Shown here: positions 4,863-5,317 of the stretch, piece after piece
How the letters are laid out: the number at the start of each line of letters is the position of its first letter
Numbering within the stretch: position 1 is the first letter of the stretch
From: Candidatus Krumholzibacteriia bacterium
Lineage (GTDB): Bacteria; Krumholzibacteriota; Krumholzibacteriia; LZORAL124-64-63
NCBI GenBank assembly: GCA_016744275.1
Contig: JADGEP010000285.1
Span: 1 to 5,317, forward strand
DNA: 5,317 nt
Reading direction: 5' to 3'
Notes under the pieces: model-generated
Told to the model about the DNA's origin: nothing
What the model saw: only the letters and a program-made list of their open reading frames with translations
The model's database searches: none
Made by a program: the position numbers and the translations under genes

Positions 4863-5317
4863 AAACCTTTGAAAAATCCAACGGCTTCTACCAGGTATTC
4901 GAGCGCAAGGGCGGTCCGGCCAAAGAAGCCACCCACTACTGCCCCGGCTGTGGTCATGGCAACGTCCACAAGATGATTGCCGAGTCTCTCGAAGAACTGG
5001 GCCTGACCAAAGAAACGGTCTTCGTTTCGCCGGTCGGTTGTTCGGTGTTCGGCTACTACTACTTCGACTGTGGCAACTTCCAGGCCGCCCACGGGCGTGC
5101 TCCGGCGGTGGCCACTGCGGTCAAGCGGACCAACCCCAAAGCCATCGTCATTTCCTATCAGGGCGACGGTGACTTGGCAGCCATTGGCACGGCCGAAACC
5201 ATTCACGCCGCCAACCGCGGTGAGAACATCACCGTGATCTTTGTCAACAATGCCATCTACGGCATGACCGGAGGTCAGCTGGCGCCTACAACCCTGCTCG
5301 GGCAGCAGACCACAACA
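4859..5317 (+). CDS. korB: 2-oxoacid:ferredoxin oxidoreductase, beta subunit (3' end outside window)
   Basis: This subunit binds the TPP diphosphate and Mg2+ and, in this family, a [4Fe-4S] cluster. The first 153 residues of what is usually a protein of about 250 aa are present. The frame is open to the last base. It starts with GTG at 4859, which overlaps the alpha-subunit TGA (GTGA). AAGGAGGTG at 4843-4851, inside the end of korA, is a very strong ribosome binding site. The family motif CPGCGHG (28-34) supplies cluster cysteines, followed by GCSVFGYYYFDCGNF, AAHGRAPAVATAVK (76-89), and the TPP/Mg2+ motif GDGD (102-105) ... NN (130-131) with NAIYGMTGGQ. The sequence runs on to GQQT, as in related KorB/VorA proteins. 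A gamma-subunit gene would be expected immediately downstream. Confidence 0.94.
   Translation, partial: MKTFEKSNGFYQVFERKGGPAKEATHYCPGCGHGNVHKMIAESLEELGLTKETVFVSPVGCSVFGYYYFDCGNFQAAHGRAPAVATAVKRTNPKAIVISYQGDGDLAAIGTAETIHAANRGENITVIFVNNAIYGMTGGQLAPTTLLGQQTTT

Overview
The window is bacterial DNA of moderately high GC (roughly mid-50s percent). The organism appears to be an anaerobe or facultative anaerobe with ferredoxin-linked metabolism. The lineage cannot be fixed from this sequence. The secreted protein, with its 'SIYDIQ' start, OB-like body and short basic C-terminal tail, reminds me of proteins from FCB-group and candidate phyla such as Krumholzibacteriota or Eisenbacteria, but this is a low-confidence impression.

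Left part (1-1417, minus strand): one long open frame, cut by the window edge, encodes a membrane-anchored hybrid histidine-kinase-like protein (TM segment, coiled coil, DHp, HATPase, receiver). Two things are odd. The H-box has Asn where the phosphoacceptor His should be. Directly after the receiver's conserved Lys-Pro, the frame turns into a piece that looks like the middle of a sigma-54 activator AAA+ domain. Upstream of it, on the same strand, a small secreted protein (1547-2263) ends in a strong intrinsic terminator (1486-1515). A possible promoter for the kinase-like gene overlaps that terminator.

Middle (2264-2522): an intergenic region between divergent genes, holding a perfect 15-bp palindrome but no convincing promoter. 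It is followed on the plus strand by a complete enoyl-CoA hydratase/crotonase (2523-3341) with both catalytic glutamates.

Right part (3342-5317, plus strand): a short regulatory region contains a 53-nt hairpin and then an 18-bp palindrome resembling a Rex operator over a candidate -10 box. It precedes a 2-oxoacid:ferredoxin oxidoreductase operon in the order delta (2x[4Fe-4S] ferredoxin, 3493-3723), alpha (3798-4862) and beta (4859 to the window end, partial). The alpha and beta genes overlap by 4 nt. A gamma subunit is expected just beyond the window. The complex would oxidatively decarboxylate a 2-oxoacid to its acyl-CoA and reduce ferredoxin. The neighbouring crotonase acts on acyl-CoA, so the two loci plausibly serve linked acyl-CoA/fermentation chemistry, but they need not be one operon.

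The observations most worth following are the His-less hybrid kinase, the receiver/AAA+ junction at the left edge, and the Rex-like operator at the oxidoreductase promoter. I found no tRNA, rRNA, CRISPR array, transposase or insertion sequence.
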